DNA of 64,000 bases from Ctena decussata (lineage: Eukaryota; Mollusca; Bivalvia; Lucinida; Lucinidae). Below are positions 23,901-38,900 of the stretch, one piece after another. The notes below the pieces were generated by a model that saw nothing but the letters and a program-made list of their open reading frames with translations, was not told the origin of the DNA and did no database searches. The stretch is from contig OZ022511.1 in assembly GCA_963989385.1 (NCBI GenBank), positions 7,006,001 through 7,070,000 on the forward strand, given 5' to 3'. Numbering within the stretch: the stretch's first letter is position 1; each line of letters begins with the position of its first letter. A program made the translations under genes and the position numbers.

Positions 23901-26900
23901 TGGAGGAGTTGCAGAGACAAGAACAGTACTACAAAGTGTGAAATACAGTCAAAATGTGTATGTCATTCAAGGGGATATAATTCTGCCATGACGACCCGAA
24001 TCAAAGTTCTGTTTCCTTTATGCACATGTTCAATGCATGTCTGAACTGTGTTGCAAGTTTCAACTCCCTGCATGAAATACTGTAGGAGTAGTTGCGGAGA
24101 CAAGAACAGTACTACAAAAATGTGACTGACGGATGTAGACGGACAAGGGCAAAACTATATGCCCCTCCCCACTTCGTGGCGGGGGCATAAACAGTTCTTG
24201 CAGTCTCTGAAAAACAAATGCATTGGGTAGTCATAAATTTGGATCTGTTATAACATAAAGTGCTACCATACACATTAACCATATTAATCACATTAAACAC
24301 CCTTGGGCATTGCATTTTCTGAAAGGAGGGCATTATTTAGAGCCTAAAGTGCAGTAAATTAACCACTGCCAAAATACCTCTAATAAGCAATATAAAGGTG
24401 ATGGACAGACTTCAAAGGAAGCAACTTTACTATTTTCGCCTCCCTACTCAGTAGGGGTCTACTCTTAAAGGAAAGAGTTAGCTACCTTACTCTGAGAAGT
24501 AAACAGGAATTCATGCCAGTTAATATAACATTTTATCATATGAAGTAACTGTTATTCAGTGGATAATGTTGTGTCATAAAAATCGTATGACCACACGTGT
24601 AACTAGAGCATGTGAGCAGGGGCTCACGTATACCCCCGGCCAGCGCCACCCCCTAAAAAAAACACATTTAATACAAGCAAATGTTATCTAACAGACAGAC
24701 AAATGGACAATCTATTACAAATCCAGTGAAAGGCCTAAAGACAAATACCAAAAGGTTTCATTAAAATAAATGCAAATCATGTAATCAAAAGAGTATACAA
24801 ATTTAACACAAAATTTCAACATAAGTTACAAAAACTTCTTTGTCTGTGACCTTGACCTACGTCAACAGCAGCATCCAAATGATGTCAACTTATCAGTTTT
24901 AACATAGACATAAATCTAATAACATAGTAATCTGAAAAACCTTTGAAATAAATTTCCCATTTATTACACTGCAGTGAGAGATGGGAAAAAGAAAGAAAAA
25001 ACCTTAGCATCTTGATTTTCTTTCCCACAATATATTTGGCCCTTCTCAAGATGCATACAAAATTTGAAGACTGTGGCTCTCATAGAAACAGAGAAATCTG
25101 TGACCAAAAATAGTTGGAGAGAAAGAAAAAATGGAAGAACAAAGGGAATGATACATAGGAAGAGGCTGATTCTCTCTTACACAGTACAACTTGTCATACC
25201 CACCATTTGAACCAAATTTCAAAATCCTAGCTGAAGTGGTTCCTGAGAAATCTTTGACAGAAATGTAATTGGAGAGAAAGAAAAATGGACAAACAAAGGG
25301 ACTGATAAGCAGCAGAAGGCTGCTGCTCTCTTACATGATACAACTATTCATATCCAATGTTTGTACTAAATATCAAAATTCTAGCTGAAGCAGTTCCTGA
25401 GAAATCTTTGACAGAAATTTAATTGGAGAGAAAGAAAAATGGACAAACAAAGGGAATGATAAGCAGCAGAAGGCTGAATGTCTCTTACACGGTACAACCA
25501 GTCATACCCAATGTTTGTACCAAATTTCAAAATCCTAGCTATTGTGGTTCCTGAGAAATCTGTGACAGAAATTTAATTGGAGAGAAAGAAAAATTGGACA
25601 AACAAAGGGAATGATAAGCAGGAGAAGCCTGATTGTCTCTTTAATACACTGTACAACTAGTCATACCCAACGTTTGTACCAAATTTCAAAATCCTAGCTA
25701 TTGTGGTTCCTGAGAAATCTGTGACAGAAATTTAATTGGAGAGAAAGAAAAAATGGACAAACAAAGGGAATGATAAGCAGGAGAAGGCTGATTGTCTCTT
25801 ACACGGTACAACTAGTCATACCCAACGTTTGTACCAAATTTCATAATCCTAGCTATTGTGATTCCTTAGAAATCTGTGACAGAAATTTAATTGAAGAGAA
25901 AGAAAAAATGGACAAATAAAGGGAATGATAAGCATGAGAAGGCTGATTGTCTCTTACACGGTACAACTAATCATACCCAACGTTTGTACCAAATTTCAAA
26001 ATCGTAGCTATTGTGGTTCCTGAGAAATCTGTGACAGAAAAAATGTTAACATACACACACACACACAAACATATTTACGGAAAAACCAAAAACTATATAC
26101 CCCCTATATACTTTGTATACCGGGGGTATAATAACACTTTGTAATAACACTTTGGCGCATAAACGTAACGTCACTGACAACGTCCATGTCAACAATGCAT
26201 TATTTTTAAAATAATGTTCCATTTGAAGGCGTTAAAATCCCATTTTAAAGGGTCATATGATAAACAGAATCTTACACTCATGATCATTTCATATGAAATT
26301 TATGAAACTCGCCGAAGGCTCGTTTCATACATTTCATATGAAATGACCACTCGTGTAAGATCCTCTAAATTTTCATAGGCAGGGGCTGTTTATTAGAGTA
26401 GTGGTATTTATTAGGATTAATATGCTATTAACACTATCTTAACTTACAGTAAGGTAACACTGGTATGTGTTGAATATATAAGCTTTTTCTTTATTAAATT
26501 TCTTCATCATTTCCATAGTCAGTCTACTGATTGCTGGCTGGAAGTATGACTGTTCAGCATCAATCATGACTCGCACATCCTTCTGTACTGCATACTGAAA
26601 TTATATAAATAATATTGAAGTCTATATATACTAACAATATTGAAGTCAATATATATACTGAACGCCAAAAGAAACGCATACAATGTATACGCCCAATTTA
26701 TTTAAAGGTATAGGTATATGCTCTTATCTAGACACTTTAAATTACTTTGGTTATGATATTCCGACAGAATTAGCACCTTAACGCATCCATATTCAATGAA
26801 CTTTAGAGACCAGAACGCTTGCTTTTGTGAAGGGGTTAAACTTAAAGTCACCATACTTTGAGAAGCTGAATTTTAAATTCCATATAATGCTCAGCTAATT

Positions 26901-29900
26901 ATTTTCTCCAGACATAATGTCCGCGGCAAGGATAAGAAACAGCGAAAAAATCAAAGCAGTCGTGTCTTGCTCTTTAGAGAAACAATCAGGTGAAAGTTGG
27001 CAGTAGAAACAGTAACACTGGCTTACCATTGGATTTCCATAGACCTTTTAACACCCTGTATTTCTTGAAAAGAACAGAAGCCATTCATACGAAGAGGTTA
27101 AATGAATTAACAAGAGTAAAATAAAAGCTTTGCAAAGAAATTTTTCGTAGCACTGCAGAGCTTTTGATGTTATTGGACTGCCCATTTTGCTATTTGTTTA
27201 ATTGCAAGGGAGATAATTTGACAAGTGTTCAACTTCAAACTGCTGTCATGTTCCTAAGAAGAATACCATGGTAATGAAACCGACGTTTTTTTCACAACCA
27301 CACATCAGTGTCGTGTTTTAGAAACAATTTGTTATATAGCCAAAGGAAAGACAACTCTTGCAATAAATTTGAATGTTTCACAATAAATTGAGATAACTCT
27401 TTAATCCAAGTTTAATTTTGCCAGCAGATAAGTTTATGTTGTTGGCAGACGTCAGTAGTGTTTTCTGCTATATATGATTTAAAACCATAAACCAGCTGAC
27501 AGAAGAAAACTGAACCTAGACTTGTATGCGTTTCTTTTGGCGTTCAGTATACAAACAATACTGAAGTCTATATATACAAACAATATTAAAGTCTATATAT
27601 ACAAACAATATTGTAGTCTATAAATACAAACAATATTGAAGTCTATATATACAAACAATATTGAAGTCTATATATACAAACAATATTGAAGTCACAATAT
27701 TGGAGTCTATATATACAAACAATATTGAAGTCTATATATACAAACAATACTGAAGTCTATATATACAAACAATATTGAAGTCTATACATACAAACAATAT
27801 TGAAGTCTATACATACAAACAATATTGAAGTCTATACAATATCAAAGTATATATAAATATATATATATATAACAATATCAAAAGTAAAAAGTATGCAAAG
27901 ACCAGGAACTGAAACAATCAAAATCCAAATCCAGCCCTCAAACCATAGTTGGAAACAACTAAGATTACAAATAATCAAGATACAGAGAACATATGGCCAA
28001 CCGAGTGAGCAGCTTGTTCCCAAAAGGTGGCCACTCAGCAACCCAAACCGAACCAAAAATAATAAGAACATACATAAGGTAAAACATCACAGAAACTCTG
28101 ACACCAAAAACAGGCAACAGAGAACCACAACAGAACTACCGCCTTGGAACGGTCAGTAATGAATTACTGGGGGGCTTAAATCGATTTTACAGGCCCAACC
28201 TCACCCAAAGTCTATATATACAAACAATATTAAAGTCTATTCAAACCTAACATATGGCCAGATTACGCTTGTGGGTGTTAAAATGTAAAGGCCTTGTTTT
28301 TCCAATTCTGCATCATTTCCATTGTCAACCTACTGCTGGCCAGAAGTACTCTGTTAAGCACCAATCAGCTAATGAACATCCTTTCCTACATCTTACTGAA
28401 AATCCAACAGGAAATCCAAATGGGAGATACTACCATTTCTCTGGGTCTTCAAGAGCAGAGAATTGATGTTAAAAAGACATGTAGCCTATCTTAACCCCAA
28501 AAATTGTCACATGTCGATTTTCTATATACATATTTTTAACAAGAGGCCCAAATGGGCCTGATATCGCTCACCTGGCTATTATGCAACGGGACCATTCTGA
28601 TACAAAATTGGTCCAATTCCACTGAGATTTTCTTATTTTCACATTTTGCTACTTTTAGTAACAGAGGCCAGCTTGCCTGGTCTTTATTTATTTACTTTTG
28701 AAACACCTTAATGCAAGAATCATTTTGCCACAAATTTCATCAAAATCCATCCAGGGGCTACTGAGATATTGCCAGTTTCATGTTTTGTGCTATTTTTAGT
28801 AACGGCAAATGGCGGCCATCTTGGATTGCCAAAATGCGAAAAAATCGAAAAGCCTTCATGCAAGGACCATTTTGACACAAAATAGTAATTTTCCAATTTT
28901 CACATTTTGCTATTTTAAGTAACACAGGCCAACTTGAGGTATCTATATTGTTTATTTTTGAAACACCTCAAAGCAAGAATCATTTTGCCACAAATTTCAT
29001 CTAAATCCATTCAGCGGTTACTGAGATATATTCATTTTCATGTTTTGTGCTATTTTTAGTAACGGCAGATGGCGGCCATCTTGGAATGCCAAAATGGAAA
29101 AAATCGAAAAAGCTTAATGAAAGGAACATTCTGACACAAAATTAGCCCAATTCCATTGACATTTTCTAATTTTCACATTTTTCTATTTTTAGTAACAGAG
29201 GCCAATATGACTGGTCTACAGTTAGATATTTTTGAAACATCCAATGCAAGAATCATTTTGACACAAATTTCATCAAAATCCATTCAGCGGTTACTGAGAT
29301 ATTGTCATTTTCATGTTTTGTGCTATTTTTAGTAACAGCAGATGGTGGCCATCTTGGAATGCCAAATTGCAATTAATCCAAACGACTTCATGCAAGGAAC
29401 ATTCTGACACATAATTGGTCCAATTCCATTCAAGGGTTCTTGAGTAACTGTCATTTTTATGTTTGTGCTATTTTTAGTAACACCAGATGGCAGCCATCTT
29501 GGAATGCCAAATTACAATTACTTGAAATGGCTTAATGCAAGGAACATTCTGACACAAAATTGGTCCAATTCCATTCAAGGGTTCTTGAGTAATTGTCATT
29601 TTTATGTTTGTGCTATTTTTAGTAACACCAGATGGCGGCCATCTTGGAATGCCGATTTGCAATTAATCGAAACGGCTTCATGCAAGGAACATTCTGACAC
29701 AAAATTGGTCCAATTCCATTCAAGGGTTCTTGAGTAATTGTCATTTTTATCTTTGTGCTATTTTTAGTAACGGCCCCCATGGTGGCCATCTTGGATAGTC
29801 AACTGGCACAAAATTGAAATAATTCCATTCAAGAACCATTTTTGACCAAATCTGGTCAGAATTGGTTGCATTTTCTTGAGATATTGACATTTGAGCAAAA

Positions 29901-32900
29901 GCGGTCTAGTACACGCTAAGTAGGTCACTGTGACCTAATTCCGCTATAGATTTTTTTTATTTTTACAATTTTTAATACCAAGGCCCCATTTATGTTCCAC
30001 GCAAACTTTCAACCAAATATACCAAACGGTTCTGGAGAAGAAGTTGATTTTGTTGTTTTTGCTATTTTTAGTAACGGCGGCCACCTTGGATTCTTGACCT
30101 GACCCAATTTTACAATTTTGAAACCCTGCAGTCTGGTCATGCTCCATGTGAAATTTGAGATCCATGGGTTCAGTGCTTTTAGAGAAGAAGTTGTTTGAAG
30201 TTGTTTAAATAGGTCCTTTTTTGACATTGGCATTTGAGCAAAATTACACTCATAAACAGAAAGTAGGTCACTGTGACAAAACTCCGCTACAGATTTTTTT
30301 CATTTTTACAATTTTGAATACCAAGGTTTTACTGATGTTCCATGCCAAAATTCAGACAAATATACCCAGTGGGTCTGGAGAAGAAGTTTATTTTGTTGTT
30401 TTTGCTATTTTTAGTAACGGCGGCCATCTTGGATTTTCAACCTGACCCAATTTTACAATTCTGAGACCCTGGAGTCAGGTCATGCTCCATGTGAAATTTG
30501 AGAACCATGGGACCAGCAGTTTTACAGAAGAAGATGTTTGAATATTTGTTTTTAGGTGTTGACGGACACATTGTGTGACGACGCACGACGCACGACGCAC
30601 GCCGGACGCATTGGTATGACAATAGCTCACTATGGCCCTTCGGGCCAGGTGAGCTAAAAATAAACAAAGTAAATAATCCAGGGAGGGGAACTGTCTTGAG
30701 ACGTACATTTGGCCACCTTTGTTCCATATGAAGTAAAAAATACTCAGCGTGCCCATGAGGTCGCACTGACGTTGTACTCACATAGATGCAACATCAAATA
30801 TGTCGCATCAATGTCAGTAGGATGTCAATACGATGTTATGTGTTTGCTGGATAAGAGGGCATTTATCAAAGAGGGCACATTTACTAGAATAAATATCTTA
30901 ATGCACTGGCATATTACCTCTGCTATTCTGTTGACTCTGTGGAGCATATTCTTCATTTCCATCTCGGTTTCTTCAGACAAACCAGTCACCAGGGGCACTA
31001 ACTCTCCTGTCTACAATCAGGAATAAATCAAATTTTGACTATGCATGAGAAATCAGAGAGAAGACTGACTGTAGAGAATGAACATAAGAAGTTTCATAAA
31101 AATTCTATGGAATGCTATGTCTTGCCTTTCTGAGCATTGTCCCAAAACTGATGCATGTTTATGCTACAGAAAAAGCATTTGTTAGCTGAAACACACAAAG
31201 GGTGCTTAAAGCATATAATCTAGCAAAGGCCCAGACCAGCCTGCATATCTGTGCAGTCTGATGATCAGAATCTCTGCTGTTTACACATACCAAGTATGGA
31301 ACCTGAGGAATCTACTGACAAAAATGAAGACTGTAGCCAGACTGCAGAGATTCACAGACTTCGTTAAGATTCCTTTTTGTGTGAGGTAGCTAATATCTAT
31401 CCTTTAAATTTTGTACTGACCACAAAATCAACCATCAGAACAATTATAGAAAACTTAGAGCAGCCTAGACATCTGTCCAGTCTGAGCAGAGTCTTTGCTG
31501 TGCTCTTAAAGGGTAGCTAATGGTTTAAGCTAGCTCCATGCAGACAGCAAAGATTCTGATGAGACTGGGCTCATGCCCAGACTGATCTTAGTCTTAGCTG
31601 GGCATGCATGCCACCTTGCTTGTTTTCTCATGCTTTGGGTGAATAACTGTTTGTGAAAACTGCTCGCAGATTTTTTTATTGTGCTTCATGCATTATGAGT
31701 TATGGGTATACCTCCATAGTTTTCCGCCATTTTTACGTATGGAAACAGTATTTGCAGCTCCTGGAAAACAGTGTCCTTCTAAAATGTGAGCAGCTTTTTA
31801 AGGAAAGAATCTGCTCCTAATGAGAAAGAGGCAAAAATGTAAAAGCCAGAGTTGTTTCACAAGAAAGTGTATTCATTCATCTCAATCTTAATTGAGCTGC
31901 AACACGAGAAAACCAACAAAGTGGTTGTGCGCACAAAGCAGACTCAGATCAGCAGCAAGGGCGTAGCTACCTATACGGCAAATACGCAAGTGCGTATTGA
32001 AATTTTGTCAAAATTGACAAAATTTCAAAACGCACCTGCATATTTGCATGCTGAATATTTATAAATTAGACAAGATTTCAATATCAATTACCAAAGTGGC
32101 TGAAATACTAGCTTTCCCTTCAAGAATGAGAGAATAAAACATGGTTGTGCGTATTATGAAATTGCCCCTAGTTACGCCCCTGAGCAGGGGCTTCCGCCCA
32201 GTCTGATAAGACTCTTTGCTAAGCACTTACAGGGTAGCTAAGGGTCTAAGCTACCTGCATGCATACAGCAAAGACTCTAATCAGACTGGCCGGATCCCCA
32301 GGCTGATCTGAGTTTGTGCTGGGCGCACAACCACTTTGTTGGTTTTCTAATGTTGCGGCTCTTATTAAGGTGTCTAACCTTTTAACATAAAAATAACAAT
32401 CAAAATAAGTTGTTCAGGGGTACTTACTGTGACATCGGGTACTACCAGGAGTTTAGAGAGATTCATATTGACTTCCAACAAATTGTCCCAGTCCATAATG
32501 TCAACTTGTCTGAAAAAAAAAAAAAACATGTCCAGTGACAGAAAGAGCTTGGCAGGATATGGGATGGAATAGAATAGGTGAAAACTGGTTAACAACATAA
32601 ATTCATTTTTATGGAGACAGAACCTAAATGATCTGAGAATTAGTCAGCAAACCAAACCTTATGTAAATCTCTGACCATGTGTTGTAAAATAAAGACTTGT
32701 GGTATACATGCTGGGACATAATAACTTTATAATAAGCTACAGCAAGTAAGTGGGGGCTTATATTTACTTTGGCCACTGCCCCTGCTAAACTGTCTTAATT
32801 ACTGCCCACTCCCCCAACCACCACCCCAGCATCCCCCACCCCGCCCCTCCTGAGGTCCAGAAAGGAGTATACTCTTAAAAGAAAGAATTTGCTCCCAGGG

Positions 32901-35900
32901 GAGCACATTCTTTCCTTTAAGGGTAGACCCTATGGAGAAGGGAGGCAAAAAAGGAACAGACAGAGTTGCTTCCCCTGAAAGCATACCCACTCACCTTAAC
33001 TCTACTTACCCATCCTGAGTTAAGTCTAATATAGAGAACCACCGTCGACAATCTTCCTGAGACATCTTCACTCCCATTTGAGTAAGCTTGGCCAAGAATT
33101 CATCTTCTCTGAAGCCACGGGAGAAGTTATCCCCCTCCTCACCAACAAGCTCGTTAAAGAACTTTCTAGCTGACACTAGCACATCAGACATTTGTAGCTA
33201 ACAAAGAAATTGATAGAGTATGACAGTCAACCCTCTTTATAATGGCATTCATTACAACAACAAAATTCTTTATGCATGGAATTGCTTACTGTTCAAAATA
33301 AATCTTTGCATTCTTTATAACAGCAATTTCTGTTTACTGTCAAAATGTTTCAGAACAAATGCCAGACTCATTGATTGTAAGGAGGGTCAACTGTATTTAG
33401 AGACAAAGAAGACTGGAAAATGATTGGTAAAGGCTAATTTTTGTTCCTTAGAGCCATAGGGCTTACCCTACAGTTTATTAGGTTATAAAAACTTTTAGTA
33501 GTCATGGATAGGCCCATAGATGTCATGGCTGTCTTTTTTCCATGAGTATTTTACATTGATGAACATGGGACATCATTTTCATGACATGAGCCATGACACT
33601 GCAAAACCAACAAAGTGGCATGTGTATAGACCATAATTTCAGATCAGCCTGGGCATCCACCCAGTCTGATCAGTCTTCACTGTGGGATTAAGAGTAGCTA
33701 AGGGTCTAAGCTACAGCCATGTCAAAAGTGAAGCTAATGATCAGACTGGACGGATTCCAAGGCTGATCTGAGTCTTCACTGGGCATACATGCCACTTTGT
33801 TGGTTTTGTCATGTCCCGGCTCAAATTAAGCCTTTCACGTCTTAAGGTGTATGGCTCCAGCTCATAATCCTTTGTTTTGTCTTTTTGCTATTTTTCCACA
33901 AGGGAACAACTTAAGTGACTTCCTGTTGAGCAAACAGGAAGTCACTTAAGTTGTTCCCTTGTGGAAAAATAGCACCCTGCTAAATGAACCCTTCCAAAAT
34001 GAAGTCCACTTTCAATGGGAAGAATATGCTCCCAAATGAGCCAATTGTTTTCTTTACGAGTAGATCCATATTGAAACGGAAGAAAAAACTAAAAATGGCA
34101 GAGTTGCTTCCCCTGAAAGTGTTTCATTGATCTCAAACTTATTTTATTGTTAATCTAGTCACATTACTGTAACAAGGCACATGACAGTACAAGTGTATGA
34201 GGGCATGTTAAAAAAAAATGTGACCGAAGCATTTCAGCGCATTTTAAAGAAAACAGGGCTTTAATAGTACATTATTTTTGTTGCTGATGATGTATCATGT
34301 CACCTTGAAGATACCTGCCAAAATTCATTCAAACAGTTTGAGTCATGAAAAAGTTACGGTCAAAAATATAGCCAAAAAAATCAGGAGTGTAACGCTTTTT
34401 GTGTGACATTTGTTTATAACTGAATTTTCTGCTTGCATTTTTACAAAACTCTGCCGGCAACCATACCTATTAGCCATCTGTTTGACTTTCAAGTCCTTTG
34501 GGCTGCATGAAAATGCAAGATTTATGTCCTTTCATCATCACCCATGGAATAAGTAAGGCTAAACTCAACAGCACTATGCTGAATTTCTGGTGCACCAAAA
34601 AAGAAGAGCTTCTTATGTAAATGGATGTCATTTTTATATTTGATACTTCTAATCTCTATAACATGGTCTGAAACATTGAATAAAGATGGTATATTGTATT
34701 GCAAATTTTGCAGTTGCTGTACCAGCATCCATCTCAGAATGTAAACCACTTCTTCTCAAGTACCCCTTGAACTCAGGAGTGTAACATTTGTCATTTGAAA
34801 CCCCATAACTTTTTCCAGGGGTAGCTTTAGTCAACTTTCATGCCATGTATGAAAAGTCATTGACCCATCATGGTTATTGGTACACAGGCAGTCTTCATCT
34901 TGGCACTTGTTTTCTTCATACGTACCATTTAAGCCACTCAGGAGTGTAACACTTTTTTGAAAAAGACAAAAATAGCTTATTTCTTTACCACAAGCAGTGT
35001 TATTTTCAATTATTTGGGCACATACATGCAGACCAAGCCCCCCTCAAGCGATTTTTGAACATAAATTTAACTTCTTAACGTAAATAAAGCTGTACTGCCA
35101 TGAAACTGACCAAAAGTTGAAGATTTTGAGATTCTGTTGTCTTCATATCTATCACTATGAGGCATTCCAAATGATATCCTTACATGGCTATCAAGTGTTT
35201 TGTGAGAAATAATAAGATAAAAGTGACCAAGATAATGATATTATGTGATTTAATTCGGGTTTTGCTATGACATGTATTGTGCAAAGTGTTACACTCCTGA
35301 GCACTTTAAGTTTAATGCCATTTTGGACACTTTTTCTTCCCCTACATCATCATATTTGGATTAATTCATGCTAAATGTAATGCTTCCAACATCTTAAAAT
35401 GTTTTTTGATGCAGTGCCATCTGTTTTGATAAGATTTTGAGGTGTAATGATATTGTAGGAAGGGACATTTTCTACTGATTTATAATGTGACCATCAGCTT
35501 CTGAAACTGGTATGGAACTTAATTTCTGTAATGTCTTTTGTCAACAGGTAATGATATTCAGATAAAGAAAACTGTTCAATTTCCAAAAGAAAGAGTGAAG
35601 AAGAAATTAATTAAATTCAGTATTTGTTTGATTTGTGTGCATTTAGACAGCGGAATAGCAACTATATTGTGGCACACCCAAGCATGAGTTCATAGAGTTG
35701 AATGTTATGATTTTGGTTTTTGCGATAGCAATGAGTGCAAGTTGCATTTATAGTGAAGACAACATTATAATGAAATCAATAGACAGAATATTCAACCTTT
35801 TTTTACAGTACTAACAAATGGCTGAAATGTGTTACACTCCTGAGCTACAGACCAAGTTTTCTTGTTAAAGGGGCCAATAAATTTGGAAAAAAAATGATGT

Positions 35901-38900
35901 TGATAACATGCAGTCAGTGTTACTTTATTGCACAGAACATTTAATCAATGATTTAAGTTCTTGTGATGCTAATTCCAGCAGCTTGAAAATAATACTCAGG
36001 AGTGTAACACATTCTTTGAAACTCTTAGCACATTTTTGACATAGCATCATCACTACCAGTAGGTTTTTATATCAACAATCATTCTCTAGATTAGTTCTCT
36101 ATTCATATGCCGTCATCCCAATGCACATTTTATTGAGGCACAGCCAAGTAAAGAGAAGATATGGAAGTTTTTATAACTATACTTCTAAAAAAGTGTATCA
36201 AAATAAAGTTAAAACTTACGTTTTTATTTCATTTAGGGGTTTCAGCTAGAAAACAGCACTTATTTACATAATTTAGAAGTGCTCTGCATCAAATAACAAA
36301 AACTTAAAAGTGATATGATCATGATTTTAGCTTCCAAAGCTTTCATAAAATTTGGTCATTTTAACAGATTTTTGGTGTAAATCTCTTCACAAAAATTGAC
36401 ATAAAATTTTCATTAGTAATGCTATTATTAAAATTTATACAGTTTTGTAAACTGTAAGCACTGTAGATAAGTCTGGGATAAAAATTAAACCTATGGCAGA
36501 GTGTTTATTTTTGACCTCCAATGTCACACTTTGGTCACATTTTTTTTGAACATGCCCATGATATATCTTAGACATGTAAAAAAAAATCCTGAGGCCTGCC
36601 AGTGTGGGATCCAACTAGAGTCACTTGCCTGTTATCTCGCTATAACAGCTGGCTTCTACAGCAACACATTACAAGTGTATGATATACCTTAAAAGCCCCA
36701 TTGCTCTTCCCATTGTTATAAATTCATGCAATATTTTTTCGTGCGATAAAACTGATAGTTTTTCCCAACATTTGAGACATTGTAAATGACCATTATTAGC
36801 CAGCTAATCCTTGATTATGTTGAAAAATTATTTGGGTTGGCAACCAACATTAACTACTTCAGATATCATAAACTTTAATATATGGTAAAAATACAATGTA
36901 CAGATGAATGATCCATACATTGTGTCAATTGTTTTTCATTGCTCAACGGGTAAACCAGATATGAGCCGCGACACGACAAAACCAACAATGTGGTTGTGCG
37001 CCCTGCGCAGACTTAGATCAGCCTTGGCAACCGCCGAGTTTGATCAGAGCCTTCGTTAAGTGCTCAATGGGTAGCTAAGGGTCTAAGCTACCTTCATGAA
37101 GACAGCGAAGACTCTGATCAGACTGGGCAGATGGCCAGGCTGATCTGAGTCTGCGCTGGGCGCACAACCACATTGTTGGTATTCTCGTGTCGTGGCTCAT
37201 ATAAAGTAATATTCTTAGGAAAGTTTTGTTATTTTTCAAAAACCTGTTCCCTATACTTTTTGCCAGTTATATCACACAAAGTAAGTTTATCAGCAGACAG
37301 TCTGTCATCAAATGTGATGGTAGAACCCCTTTTTATAATGACCTGTGTGTAGAGATATTTACCATGGGGAAGATTATGGAGACTTAAATCACTGGGACTG
37401 TCTCAGAGCTTCAAATAAGAAGGGGTAACAGGGATATTCAGAGATAACTTTTCTTATTTCTCAAGGAAAACATACCTTGTGACCCCTCGAGGGGTCGAAC
37501 GGTATGTTTCAATGAAAAAATAAGGAAAATTATCCCTTAATTATCTCTGTTACCCATTCTTATATGGAGTACTGTGTCTAACTTGAGTGTACCTACCAAA
37601 AGCTGTGGTCTGCCAAGAGCTGTCAGTTTTACTGCACAAAACCCTGTCCCCTCTGTTGCATCTGGAAAAATACAGTATAAGCTCCAGACAAGACAACTTA
37701 CAAGAACAAAACTGCAAAAGTTTTTCTTCTTTTCATTAAAGTTCTTATAAACTTTCTTCAGTCCACAGAGCTCAATATTAGGTGGATTTTGCAGAAAATT
37801 CAAAGATATTTTTTTTTTATTTCTCAAAGAAAACATATGTTGCGTCAGCGAGGAAGTTCTAATGAAGGGTCACAATATGTTTTTTATGGAAGAATAAGGA
37901 AAATTATTTCTTAATCCTCCTTGTTACTTCTAATCTGTATTATTTGAATAAAAGTAGGGCAAGGGCCTACTGTGCTTGCAGTAGGTGTGGACGGGGCTTG
38001 TTTGGAAATTTTTTCTCTCATCTATCATTTCTCTTTTCTTACTTCCTCTCTCTGGGAGACAGCCCGATATAGACTGAAAAACTGTCTCAAAGGACAGTTA
38101 AACCCCAAATAACCAACCAGCCAACTAACCATCTAATCTGTAGACTGAACTGGTACAAAACAGAAACTGAAGATGGTTTTCATTCACAGATTTGATACCA
38201 TAGTTCAGACATGGATCAAATTTGTCAAGCATTTTAGACTAGAGTCGATGTTTTTAAATATGAACAACAAACTGACAGCTAGAGTGCGATATTCTTTAGG
38301 CAGCAATTTACAAACTCAGGGGCCGTATTCATGAAATGACTTAAGTCGTTGCTATGCTGTTGCTAAGGCTGAATTTCTATAAAGGAGATTCCCTACAACT
38401 ATGAAATTTGCTCTGGAGGAACAGTCTTTTAAGACTGTTCCTCCAGACCAAATTTCATAGTTGTAGGGAATCTCCAACATAGAAATTTACCCTTAGCAAC
38501 AGCATAGCAACGACTTAAGTTGCTTTATGAATACGGCCCCAGGCATTCAATATTCCAAACTTCAAGAAACTATACTGAGTAAAAGTGAAAAATGTAGATA
38601 CTAGAATTTTTCTTTGTTGTGTACAATCATGCCATAAAAAGATCATAAATAAGAATTTCAGTTGAAGTTTAGTGAACAGCAACCCTGCAAGAGATAACGT
38701 GAACCCTAAATTTCTATCACTTATAACTTTATTGTTACATGCAACAATCATATGTCTCCTGAAAACTGCAATAAACACAATCCAAAAAGATCTCAACTTT
38801 CGTATACCACATTTACCAACCTGAGACACCGTCAATTGCACCTAGAAATATGTTCATGTGTTTATCACACTGCTCCTCCCCCTCGTAGAAATAAGTTCTA

